A DNA stretch of 9,395 nucleotides, taken from contig JAAYFB010000318.1 in NCBI GenBank assembly GCA_012728465.1, positions 1 through 9,395 on the forward strand, given 5' to 3'. The translations under genes were made by a program, and so were the position numbers. The notes beneath the pieces were generated by a model. That model worked only from the letters and a program-made list of their open reading frames with translations, did no database searches and had not been told where the DNA came from. Of the stretch, positions 1-8,944 are shown piece by piece. This stretch comes from Proteiniphilum sp. (GTDB lineage: Bacteria > Bacteroidota > Bacteroidia > Bacteroidales > Dysgonomonadaceae). How positions within the stretch are numbered: the stretch's first letter is position 1; the number at the start of each line of letters is the position of its first letter.

Positions 1-227
1 GAGGCGTTTTTGGAGCCAAAGCTGTTGTTTAGCTTCAAGAATTGGAGTTTTTTCATCAAAAAAGGGCAAATCTCATTTGTGGTTCAGAGTGATTTGTTTT
101 AAAAAGGGCAAATCTCATTTGTGGTTGAGGGTGATTTTTAACGACCGTTCACAATCGCAAAAATGACTACCATTAATTATCAGTTAGTTATCATTTTTAG
201 GTCTCATTTTTGGTTAAATATTTAACA
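1..227. mobile_element. Probable end of an insertion element (IS21-like, tentative)
   Basis: No complete gene is visible here. A 26-base motif occurs at 59-84 and 101-126 in a 42-bp tandem arrangement. A shorter degenerate copy of its core (TCTCATTTTTGGTT) lies at 202-215, followed by the perfect palindrome GTTAAATATTTAAC at 213-226. Several spaced copies of a short motif near a terminus are typical of IS21-family ends, and the stretch would close with CA at 226-227. Assignment to IS21 is inference from this repeat pattern only; no transposase can be recognised. In plus frame 1 the window opens inside a reading frame that stops at 100-102. On the minus strand a 24-codon frame without ATG runs from 72 off the left edge. 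Either could be an edge-truncated element gene, but neither is recognisable. Confidence 0.35.
59..142. repeat. 42-bp tandem direct repeat, two copies
   Basis: The 26-base core, containing GGGCAAATCTCATTTGTGG, is identical at 59-84 and 101-126. It is followed in each copy by a similar but diverged 16-base tail (85-100 and 127-142). The period of 42 is a multiple of three, so in plus frame 1 both copies read KGQISFVV followed shortly by a stop (100-102 and 139-141). Whether this is coding or simply the repeated transposase-binding sites of an element end cannot be decided from the window. Confidence 0.8.
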
Positions 228-416
228 GTGTGTGTTTTGGTCGAGTTAAATTGGTTAACATAATTGTTGGGTGGAAATAGGTCAATTGTTAATTATGATA
301 ATCATCGAGGAGAAGAGCCTGCGTAGGTTAGTTGATTAGATGATTAACTTTCTTGATTTAAGAAAATAGAATACTTTTGGATTGGGCACATGGTATGCCA
401 AAATTGGTTATGACAT
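228..416. other. Non-coding spacer, nothing recognised
   Basis: This AT-rich stretch lies between the putative element end and the stop codon of the HTH reading frame. I see no convincing gene, RNA or terminator in it. A short plus-strand reading frame that enters the HTH gene from here is treated as a shadow. Confidence 0.4.
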
Positions 417-800
417 TTATAGTGTGTGTAGAAAGATAAATAAATCCCTTTTGGGGTCTAGATTTACCTTTTTTCTGAATCTATTTCTTCTTGTCTGCAC
501 CGTTCTAATGCCAACAGAGGTATATTTAGCTATATCTTTTGTAGAGATGTTTAGATATATCATTGCACAAAGCTTTATATCAGTATTAGATAGTCCATCA
601 TGAAGGGATATCAATTTATTGTAGAATTGAGGATAAGTGTCTCTAAAGGTGCTTACGAATGCAGAGTCGTCTGATTTAGCTAACTCCATCAAGTGTTCAA
701 GATTATTATTTTGTTCGGTCTCGGTATGACGGGTATCATTTTTTACTTTGCTCTCTTTGGTGGCTTGGTTTTTAATTTTGTTTTTGAACCCTGATTTCAA
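417..800 (-). CDS. C-terminal HTH part of a LuxR/GerE-like transcriptional regulator (probable 5'-truncated remnant)
   Basis: The 127-residue product has a charged N-terminal stretch (about residues 1-40). It is followed by a region resembling the end of Bacteroidota TPR- or sensor-linked regulators: FYNKLISLHDGLSNTDIKLC at 59-78, then STKDIAKYTSVGIRTVQTRR at 86-105. Residues about 66-113 form the GerE-like helix-turn-helix, with the recognition helix near GIRTVQTRRNR. Known family members are usually several hundred residues long, with TPR or periplasmic sensor domains, a membrane segment and a coiled coil ahead of this domain. None of these is present. The start is a TTG at 798-800; the frame stays open only to a stop at 861-863 with no better start. 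No promoter or ribosome binding site is evident. It could be a small stand-alone DNA-binding protein, but a decayed 3' remnant of a larger regulator is more likely. The rhamnosidase operon lies upstream on the same strand, separated by a hairpin, so a regulatory link is only speculation. Confidence 0.6.
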   Translation of the reverse strand: MKSGFKNKIKNQATKESKVKNDTRHTETEQNNNLEHLMELAKSDDSAFVSTFRDTYPQFYNKLISLHDGLSNTDIKLCAMIYLNISTKDIAKYTSVGIRTVQTRRNRFRKKVNLDPKRDLFIFLHTL

Positions 801-1010
801 GTTGTAAAAGCACTTTACTAAAAGGATGTTTTGGTTTGTGTATGTGTTTTTATAATAATGTTACCCGCTACGGGTTTTAGTTATAGGATTATTAAAATGG
901 GTAAAGACTGGAGATAGACTTACTTTTTGAAAAAATCTTATGATTGACTTTGAAAGTATAAGACATAGCTAATATGATTGATGTAATAAACTCAGACTAA
1001 GTCAAGTAAA
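801..1010. other. Non-coding spacer, no trace of the missing regulator N-terminus
   Basis: I read the minus strand above the HTH frame for a frameshifted upstream portion. All three frames are broken by close stops, including the in-frame stop at 861-863. The only structure is a small GC hairpin, ACCCG/CGGGT at 863-867 and 871-875, with a 3-base loop and four T on its plus-strand side. That is too short to call a terminator with confidence. Confidence 0.4.
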
Positions 1011-1079
1011 AAGTGTGTAAGTATTAATAATTGGGTTCTAACTTGAGACTTGAACCAAATGAATAATACTTACACACTT
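1011..1079 (-). terminator. Large hairpin ending the rhamnosidase operon (rho-independent type)
   Basis: Perfect 16-base arms AAGTGTGTAAGTATTA (1011-1026) and its complement (1064-1079) enclose a second stem. In the inner stem GGTTC at 1034-1038 pairs with 1052-1056, with further A-T pairs beyond one mismatch. On the minus strand the structure begins 18 bases after the stop of the GH78 gene, and a run of five T closes it, as expected for an intrinsic terminator read in that direction. On the plus side there is no T-run. The stem is AT-rich and unusually long, so it could also protect the 3' end of the mRNA or be a small inverted-repeat element. Confidence 0.6.
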
Positions 1080-1097
1080 ATAGCGACAATGTCATCA

Positions 1098-3827
1098 TCA
1101 CTCATTATACTCAAAAATATAACTTCCAGAACCTATAATGAATTGTACTTTGTTTCCTTCAATATTGATTTCTGAAATATTTTTGTTGTTCGCTATTAGT
1201 TCACCATTCTCCATAATTGAGCTACTATTTTTTGTAGGCAATACTACAGTTGCTTTCGAATTTACTGGGACAGTAACATTAACAATAATCTTATTTTCTT
1301 TTCGCTCCCATCCCGATTCGGCAATCCCATATGGTGTATCGAAACTGGCTTTAGAATATTCTAAATGATGAGTAGGGTGGGGATTAATTAATAAATGTTT
1401 ATAACCTGGACTATTTGTGTCAAGTCCTGCTGATACTCTGTACATCCAATCTCCAATAGCTCCATAAGCATAATGATTAAAAGAGTTCATTCCAGCATCT
1501 TGAAAAGTTCCATCAGGACGTTGCCCGTCCCATCTTTCCCATATTGTGGTGGCACCTACAGTTACTGGATATAACCATGAAGGGAATGTTTTTTGCATAA
1601 GTAAATCGTATGCTACATCTGTGTGCCCATTATCTGAAAGTACGTGGCAAAGGTATGGTGTCCCTAAGAATCCAGTTGAAAGATGTGTTCCACGACTGCG
1701 TATATCATCTACTAGAAATTGTGCAGCATTGGGTCGTAAGTTATTAGGAAGTAGATCAAACATTAGTGCAAGAACATATGATGTTTGAGAATTAGTGCCA
1801 ACCCTACCTGCAGAAGTAACATATTCGTGAATAAACACTTCTTTTATTTGATTGAATAGATTACTATAGAAAGCTGCATCCTCTGTTTTGCCTAATATCT
1901 TTGCTACATCTGCTAAAATACTAGTTGAGTAGGCATAAAAAGCTGTTGCAATAAAATCTTTATCAGTATGTCCGTCTGCTCCAGTGTGGTCATTTACAAA
2001 AGGGTGATAAAAGAGCCAATCTCCAAACACACTTCCATCTTTCCAAATCATTTTTTCTCCAGATTTGTTTTTTATATAGTCAACGTATGATTTCATGCTT
2101 GGGTACTGCGTCTCCAATATGTCTTTATCTCCATATACTTGATAAATTGTCCAAGGAGCTATTGTTGCCACATCTCCCCAGCCTGCTGATACTGCGGCTT
2201 CTTTAGACCCTTGTGCATTAAGAATATCAGGAACTACAAAGGGCACTTCACCTCCTTCACGTTGATCTAAGGATAGGTCCTTAAGCCACTTAGTGAAAAA
2301 AGATGCAACATCATAGTTGAAAGATGCTGTTCTAACGAAAGCTTGTGCATCACCTGTCCATCCTAGCCTTTCATCCCTTTGTGGACAATCAGTAGGCACA
2401 TCTAGAAAATTACCTTTTTGTCCCCAAATAATATTATGTTGCAATTGATTAAGTAGTGAGTCTGAAGATTCATACTTACCTGTAGTTTGCATATCTGAAT
2501 GAATTACTATTGCCGTAATGTTATCTTCAGTTAATACGCCTGGGAATCCTGTTATCTCTAGAAATCGAAACCCCATAAAAGTCATCTTAGGTTCATAAAT
2601 CTCATCACCTGTACCTGATAGAGTATAGTTAAGAACGCAATCAGCCGATCGTAAATTTTCTGTATAAAACTCTCCATTCTTATCAAGAACTTCAGCATGT
2701 CGAATTGTAACCTTAGTGCCTTTTTCTCCTGAAACTTTAAGTCTAACCCAACCCACTAGGTTTTGTCCAAGATCAACCAACTGTTTTCCACTTGGCGAAG
2801 TGAAAATTTTTATAGGTTTTATCTCTTCTATCTTTTTTATTTCAGCACCTTCAGATGATACAAGATTGAATTCATAATTTGCAGTTACAACGCTTTTCCA
2901 GTCGTTGTCATTATATCCAGGCTTGTTCCAACCTATCAGTTCTTTAGTAGCATCATAATCTTCGCCATAGTATAGTCCATTTTTGGTTATAGGTCCGTTG
3001 TTTGTTGATTTCCAACTATTATCGCTTATGATAGTTTGTTTACTTCCATCGCTATACTCTATGTTCATCTGCATTAAAAGTCCTTCTTTGTTTCCATAAA
3101 TAGCCCAGTTGTCAGTCCATCCGAGACTTCCTTTATACCATCCTTCTCCCAGCACCGCTCCAATTGCATTGGCACCTTTATAAAGTTGATTTGTTACATC
3201 ATAAACTTGATATTGAAGTCTCTTACCGTATGTTGTCCAACCTGGTGTGAAAACTTGGTCTCCAACCTTGTTACCATTTATAGTTAACTCATAAATTCCG
3301 TGTGCAGTTGCATATACTGTTGCTTTTGAGATAGTCTTGTTTATGTCAAACTCCTTTCGCATATAATGTGCGGGTGATGTTGCTGGCGATTCATAATCGT
3401 GCTCAATCCACTGTGCTTTCCAATCCATGTCATTCAATAATCCCATTTCCCAATATGCTGGCTCACTCCATTTTGAGGCATTTTTTTTATTATCCCAAGT
3501 TCTTACTTGCCAGTAATAACGCTGACCTGACAAAAGTTGAGGACCACTGTATTTAACCAAAACAGACTCATCGGAATTTATCTTATCTGAGTTCCATACT
3601 ATCGATGATGATTTGAATGATGGCTCAGTAGATACTCTTATTTGATAAGCATCTTGGACAACATTGTTTGCTTTAGACTTCAACTTCCACGATAGTCTTG
3701 GTTGTTGTGTATCAATACCAACTGGGTTTGTCTTGTGCTCACAACTTAAGTCTGCTACAACAAGCGACTGTGCTTTTACTCCTGTGAGAAGTAAAAGCAT
3801 AATAATGATTAGGTTTCTTTTCTTCAT
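1098..3827 (-). CDS. Secreted GH78 alpha-L-rhamnosidase, SaRha78A-type active site
   Basis: This 909-residue enzyme is predicted to hydrolyse terminal alpha-L-rhamnosyl bonds by the inverting GH78 mechanism. Residues 1-19 form a signal peptide with a likely cut after VKA; there is no lipobox cysteine, so a soluble periplasmic or secreted enzyme is expected. An Ig-like domain follows (about 22-128, with NPVGID and PRLSWKL). Then come the rhamnosidase N-domain (about 160-340), a beta-sandwich domain (about 345-440), the (alpha/alpha)6 barrel (about 447-797) and a C-terminal beta-domain (about 800-880). DCPQRDERLGWTGDAQ starts at D480, making E486 the expected general acid; GATTIWERWDG gives E764 as the expected general base. 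Both match SaRha78A spacing, where the pair is E636 and E895. GDW at 602-604 and NSFNHYAYGA at 781-790 are also typical. Full length for the family, with an ATG start. It is the second gene of a two-gene unit, 19 bp after another GH78 gene. Natural substrate unknown. Confidence 0.95.
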   Translation of the reverse strand: MKKRNLIIIMLLLLTGVKAQSLVVADLSCEHKTNPVGIDTQQPRLSWKLKSKANNVVQDAYQIRVSTEPSFKSSSIVWNSDKINSDESVLVKYSGPQLLSGQRYYWQVRTWDNKKNASKWSEPAYWEMGLLNDMDWKAQWIEHDYESPATSPAHYMRKEFDINKTISKATVYATAHGIYELTINGNKVGDQVFTPGWTTYGKRLQYQVYDVTNQLYKGANAIGAVLGEGWYKGSLGWTDNWAIYGNKEGLLMQMNIEYSDGSKQTIISDNSWKSTNNGPITKNGLYYGEDYDATKELIGWNKPGYNDNDWKSVVTANYEFNLVSSEGAEIKKIEEIKPIKIFTSPSGKQLVDLGQNLVGWVRLKVSGEKGTKVTIRHAEVLDKNGEFYTENLRSADCVLNYTLSGTGDEIYEPKMTFMGFRFLEITGFPGVLTEDNITAIVIHSDMQTTGKYESSDSLLNQLQHNIIWGQKGNFLDVPTDCPQRDERLGWTGDAQAFVRTASFNYDVASFFTKWLKDLSLDQREGGEVPFVVPDILNAQGSKEAAVSAGWGDVATIAPWTIYQVYGDKDILETQYPSMKSYVDYIKNKSGEKMIWKDGSVFGDWLFYHPFVNDHTGADGHTDKDFIATAFYAYSTSILADVAKILGKTEDAAFYSNLFNQIKEVFIHEYVTSAGRVGTNSQTSYVLALMFDLLPNNLRPNAAQFLVDDIRSRGTHLSTGFLGTPYLCHVLSDNGHTDVAYDLLMQKTFPSWLYPVTVGATTIWERWDGQRPDGTFQDAGMNSFNHYAYGAIGDWMYRVSAGLDTNSPGYKHLLINPHPTHHLEYSKASFDTPYGIAESGWERKENKIIVNVTVPVNSKATVVLPTKNSSSIMENGELIANNKNISEINIEGNKVQFIIGSGSYIFEYNE

Positions 3828-3846
3828 GATTATTTATGTATTTTAT

Positions 3847-6630
3847 TTAGTTATTGAAATGATATTTACCTGATTTAATTTCGAATGTATAATAGTTATC
3901 ACATTCGTTTATTAGTTTGGCATGTTTAGAATTAACATTAACCGATTTATTATTGTACTTAGGAAAATTCACTATTGCTTCGCCATTTGGTGGAATTACA
4001 ACATCTAGCTTTAAATTATCATCTGTTTTCTCCCATGATGTTTTTATTATCCCAATTGGTGAGTCGAATGTAGCTTTTGCTGCTGAAACTTTGTCATAAA
4101 TATTAGGAATGCGAATGTTTACTTTCTTAAACCCGGGTGAGTCTTCTCGTAGCCTTATTCCCGCTAAACCATCAATATACCAAGCACCTGGATATAGATA
4201 TGAGCTATGTAGCAGTGAATGTCCTGGTAGATTATGTTCCCACATTTCCCAGATAGTTGTGGCTCCCTTTTCTTTCATTAAGCCCCAGCTAGGGTAAGTA
4301 GTTTTAGACATCATAGAATATATTAGGTCATCACGTCCTTCATCTCTTAGAACCTTAAATAGCATAGCTCCACCAGTAATTCCTACATCAATATGTCCAT
4401 TTTTATTGATAATAATTTCCTTTTCTAATGACTTTATTACTTTAGGTCGAATGTCAATAGGCATGATATCACCATATAATGCTGCTGCCAAACTTCTCAT
4501 AGAGTTGTCAGAATAGTTAGCAATATCGGCATGATAATACTTTTCGTGAATTGCATCTGATGATAGTTGAGCTTTTTGCTCCCATAGTTCTGCAATATCT
4601 TCTTTATCAATTACTCTAGCAATCTTTGCTGCTGTTTTAAGATTATATACCCTGTAGCAGTTGTTGAAGAATAGTGTTTCGTCAGAATAGTTATTCATTC
4701 CTTGTGATGTGGCTCCAGGCCATAACCAATCACCTAGAAAATCCCATTCTCCTCCATACCGCTTAAGCATATTGTTTTCTACATGGCTATCTAAAAAATC
4801 AAGCCATCCTTTGATCATCTCAAAATTCTCCTCTAATGCTCTTTTATCTCCTTGATACTGATACATAAACCAAGGTAAAGTTACTACGATGCCTCCCCAT
4901 GCTGTTCCGCCACCACCATGATATGTAGGAGCAGTTTGCGGTAGAATACCTCCACCAATATGTCGTCCACTGCCTTCATGTTTTCTTGCCCATTCTGGGT
5001 TATTCATGTTGCCTACCATTGGTTCTGTTCCTTGCACATCTCTCCAGTCTTCAAGCCATTTATTGTAGAATGCACCCAATTGATAATTATAGAAGCCTGT
5101 CTCTGATGTTGCATGTGCGTCACCACCATATCCGAAACGCTCTCGTTGAGGGCAATCAACGATATATCCACCTAATGATAGATTCTCAAATGTCCACTTT
5201 ACAGTGTTATAAATCCAGTTCTGTAAAGTGTCAGAAGAAGTGAAATTGCTTGCATTTTTAAAGTTGGTCCTAACCATCCATCCCTTAATGTCATTAATGT
5301 TTGGTTTATACTTTAATCCTTTAATTGTAATCCATTGACCCGAAATATAATTGAATCTATTTTGAAAAGTACCCTCACCCGAAGCACCAATTATGTATGA
5401 GTTGTGTAAGCCAAATGTCATTTCATCTTTCTCCCTCTCGGAAATATAAAAGTCTATCTTATCTTCGGGATCTCCCTTTATTGATACTTGCATCCATCCT
5501 GCAAAATTTACTCCCATATTTACTTTATAACTACCATCAGGTAACTCATCAATAGAAAGAGGACGTATTTCTTCAAACTTTTTATTTGTTTCGACCTTTT
5601 GAGCTGATAGTTTTAGTGAAGGTGTATATACCGTTGCATCATTCCAACTACTATCATCTATAAGAGTAGTGTTCCAGTTGTTAATCTCCTTATTAGCATC
5701 ATATATCTCACCACCATAGCCACCTACACCGAAACCCCAATTTCCAATAAGCTGATTGGGACTTGGATGAGTTTTCCAAGATTGGTCTGTGCTAATGCGC
5801 GTAAGCAATTTGTTGTTTTTTCCATATATATCTGATTGAGCGATTACGAGAGGTGTTCTTGGTTTATCACTCGTAGCATAAGGTGCATAAATAGACCAAG
5901 AAGTGCCTAACCATAAAGAAATTACATTTTCTCCACTTTTTAAAGTGGGGGCAATATCATACGATATATAGCGTGCACGTTTAGTGTGATCGGTTGCAGC
6001 AGGAGCTAATACATGTTCGTCAATCCTTTGACCATTTACGTATATTTCGTGATATCCAACTGAAGCGACGAATATATTTGCTTTAATTGGTTTTTCACTT
6101 AATGTGAATGTCTTTCTGAACCAAGGATCTTTCATTTTATTGGAACCTTCAATTGGATCATAGTACTCAGAGGTTCCAATCCATTTTGCTGTCCACTCAT
6201 CTTGTTTAAATAATCCTGTACTCCATTCAGCTATTTTACTAAATGCTGATTTGCTATCTTTTTCATCTTTAACTTGAACTTTCCAGAAGTAAGTTTTATC
6301 TGAATTTAATTTGTTGCCACCATACTCTATTAGCTGAGTGTTATCGGATAATATCCATTCAGAATCCCATAAATTGCCGATATTTTTTTTAAGTAATTTC
6401 TTATTATCACTAACCAAAATACGATAGGCAGTTTGTCTTTGTCCAAATTCGTTCTCGTTAATGGATGATAGTTTCCAGCTAAATCTTGGTTTAATTATAT
6501 CTAAACCAGAAGGATTGGCTAGGTATTCAATTGTTAATTCAATAGGTGCTATTGATGTTTTTTGCCTGAAACTAGCTGAAAATGATATAAAAAACAAAAT
6601 TGAAAAAAAAGTAGCTAATCTTTTAATCAT
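3847..6630 (-). CDS. Secreted GH78 alpha-L-rhamnosidase, BsRhaB-type active-site spacing
   Basis: This 927-residue enzyme is the first gene of the pair and is probably co-transcribed with the next GH78 gene. A signal peptide covers about residues 1-20 (hydrophobic ATFFSILFFISFSAS) and has no lipobox, so export to the periplasm or beyond is expected. Domain order matches its neighbour: Ig-like (about 30-140, NPSGLD and PRFSWKL), N-domain (about 165-345), beta-sandwich (about 350-450), six-hairpin barrel (about 460-820), C-domain (about 825-900). The catalytic loop reads DCPQRERFGYGGDAH, one residue shorter than the DCPQRDER form. D492, E497 and D504 have the +5/+12 spacing of D567, E572 and D579 in Bacillus sp. 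GL1 RhaB. E795 in GATTIWEMWE is the expected general base. Where the neighbour has NSFNHYAYGA, this protein has HSLLHSSYLYPGAW (804-817), so the substrate pocket probably differs. The two are paralogous in layout but too diverged to be a recent tandem duplication. ATG start, no Shine-Dalgarno. Confidence 0.94.
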   Translation of the reverse strand: MIKRLATFFSILFFISFSASFRQKTSIAPIELTIEYLANPSGLDIIKPRFSWKLSSINENEFGQRQTAYRILVSDNKKLLKKNIGNLWDSEWILSDNTQLIEYGGNKLNSDKTYFWKVQVKDEKDSKSAFSKIAEWSTGLFKQDEWTAKWIGTSEYYDPIEGSNKMKDPWFRKTFTLSEKPIKANIFVASVGYHEIYVNGQRIDEHVLAPAATDHTKRARYISYDIAPTLKSGENVISLWLGTSWSIYAPYATSDKPRTPLVIAQSDIYGKNNKLLTRISTDQSWKTHPSPNQLIGNWGFGVGGYGGEIYDANKEINNWNTTLIDDSSWNDATVYTPSLKLSAQKVETNKKFEEIRPLSIDELPDGSYKVNMGVNFAGWMQVSIKGDPEDKIDFYISEREKDEMTFGLHNSYIIGASGEGTFQNRFNYISGQWITIKGLKYKPNINDIKGWMVRTNFKNASNFTSSDTLQNWIYNTVKWTFENLSLGGYIVDCPQRERFGYGGDAHATSETGFYNYQLGAFYNKWLEDWRDVQGTEPMVGNMNNPEWARKHEGSGRHIGGGILPQTAPTYHGGGGTAWGGIVVTLPWFMYQYQGDKRALEENFEMIKGWLDFLDSHVENNMLKRYGGEWDFLGDWLWPGATSQGMNNYSDETLFFNNCYRVYNLKTAAKIARVIDKEDIAELWEQKAQLSSDAIHEKYYHADIANYSDNSMRSLAAALYGDIMPIDIRPKVIKSLEKEIIINKNGHIDVGITGGAMLFKVLRDEGRDDLIYSMMSKTTYPSWGLMKEKGATTIWEMWEHNLPGHSLLHSSYLYPGAWYIDGLAGIRLREDSPGFKKVNIRIPNIYDKVSAAKATFDSPIGIIKTSWEKTDDNLKLDVVIPPNGEAIVNFPKYNNKSVNVNSKHAKLINECDNYYTFEIKSGKYHFNN

Positions 6631-6768
6631 CTTATGTGCTTAATTTTGAAGTTATATTTATGTACAAAAAAATACACATTCAGATTGTTGTATTTTGCTT
6701 AAATGATTATTATGCTGCTTCTATTCTAACAACAACCTTAATATGCAACTTGAGATAAAAAATAAATG

Positions 6769-6784
6769 TCAATACATGTATTGA
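6769..6784. promoter_or_regulatory. Perfect 16-bp palindrome, candidate operator
   Basis: TCAATACATGTATTGA is a perfect dyad with no spacer, about 140 bases ahead of the first rhamnosidase start codon and downstream of the candidate promoter. A dyad of this length and position could bind a dimeric regulator of the operon. No regulator family can be assigned from it. In an AT-rich intergenic region part of the symmetry may be chance. Confidence 0.35.
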
Positions 6785-6869
6785 TAATTTAAGTGTATAA
6801 ATATTGAACAAATAGATTTATGACTAATCTAGCTGTTTTGCTCGCATATTTTTTATTAAATTAATAGCA

Positions 6870-6900
6870 CAAATTTACTAAAACTTGCAAGATAACCAAG
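6870..6900 (-). promoter_or_regulatory. Candidate Bacteroidota promoter for the rhamnosidase operon
   Basis: On the minus strand TAAATTTG (6870-6877) fits the Bacteroidota -7 consensus TAnnTTTG. CTTG (6897-6900), separated by exactly 19 bases, is a near match to the TTTG -33 element. Transcription would begin around 6860-6865, leaving a leader of about 230 bases before the start at 6630. The motif is short and the region AT-rich, so chance is a real alternative. Confidence 0.35.
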
Positions 6901-7293
6901 AAAAAGCTTGCAATTTAACGTAACTACTCAAAGTATTATATAGGTAATCAATAAATTTAAGTTTAGCAACTGTGTCCTCACGAATAACTTAGTTTAAAAA
7001 AACTCTATATATCCAAAAGAAGAAAGAAAAGTACGAGATCAATCATCAAAAAATAATATATTGTAATTAAAATATGTTCGTGATAGTCTTTGTCAACTTG
7101 TTCGGTAAACTAGTAATCTCAGTTGGTTAACTCTTTCGCTTGCGAAATCAATTAAAAAACCAAAGACACTGAAACTTTTACTAAATGTGAATGGCACTTA
7201 TGCCCGTTATTGTCACACTCTTTGCTTTCAATGAAGTTACTCACTTTTCTTTCTTTAGGTGTTTTGATAGTTCTAAAGGTAAAGCTATAAATA

Positions 7294-8907
<1,614 letters not shown>

Positions 8908-8936
8908 TTAGTCTCGTTATTTTTAAATTGAACCGG

Positions 8937-8944
8937 CAAAGATA
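8937..8944 (-). promoter_or_regulatory. -7 promoter element for the ABC-F gene
   Basis: The minus strand reads TATCTTTG, an exact match to the Bacteroidota -7 consensus TAnnTTTG, about 33 bases ahead of the start codon at 8904. No good TTTG lies at the expected -33 distance; the nearest (8956-8959) is too close, with an 11-base spacer. The short leader agrees with a simple constitutive housekeeping promoter. Confidence 0.55.

Larger units (their letters stand above)
6631..7293. other. Long non-coding region between the ABC-F gene and the rhamnosidase operon
   Basis: No gene is supported in these 663 bases on either strand. The left part is the 5' leader of the rhamnosidase operon and holds a perfect palindrome (6769-6784) and a candidate promoter (6870-6900). 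The right part follows the ABC-F stop. It contains a small hairpin TTTCGC/GCGAAA (7134-7139 and 7142-7147) and a 7-base inverted pair GTCTTTG/CAAAGAC (7086-7092 and 7161-7167), but no clear intrinsic terminator with a T-run for the ABC-F gene. Confidence 0.5.

Noticed and set aside
382..603. Plus-strand 73-codon frame with hydrophobic stretches
   Set aside because: It lies antisense over the HTH reading frame, which has clear family motifs. The hydrophobic look comes from reading the A-rich codons of that gene in reverse. No homology or promoter supports it.
863..875. ACCCG/CGGGT mini-hairpin as a terminator or regulatory element
   Set aside because: Five base pairs with a three-base loop and only a short T-run is too weak, and no plus-strand gene ends here.
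3828..3846. Separate promoter or terminator between the two GH78 genes
   Set aside because: The gap is only 19 AT-rich bases with no hairpin or -7 element, which favours co-transcription.
3847..6630. Catalytic-site damage in the GH78 protein because the DE pair of DCPQRDER is shortened
   Set aside because: The DCPQRE form with D, E and D at +0, +5 and +12 matches BsRhaB, so it is a functional variant rather than a loss.
7085..7168. Structured RNA or ABC-F terminator from the inverted pairs GTCTTTG/CAAAGAC, TTGGTT/AACCAA and TTTCGC/GCGAAA
   Set aside because: The pairs overlap and compete, none is followed by a good T-run on the minus strand, and no known RNA family is recognisable.
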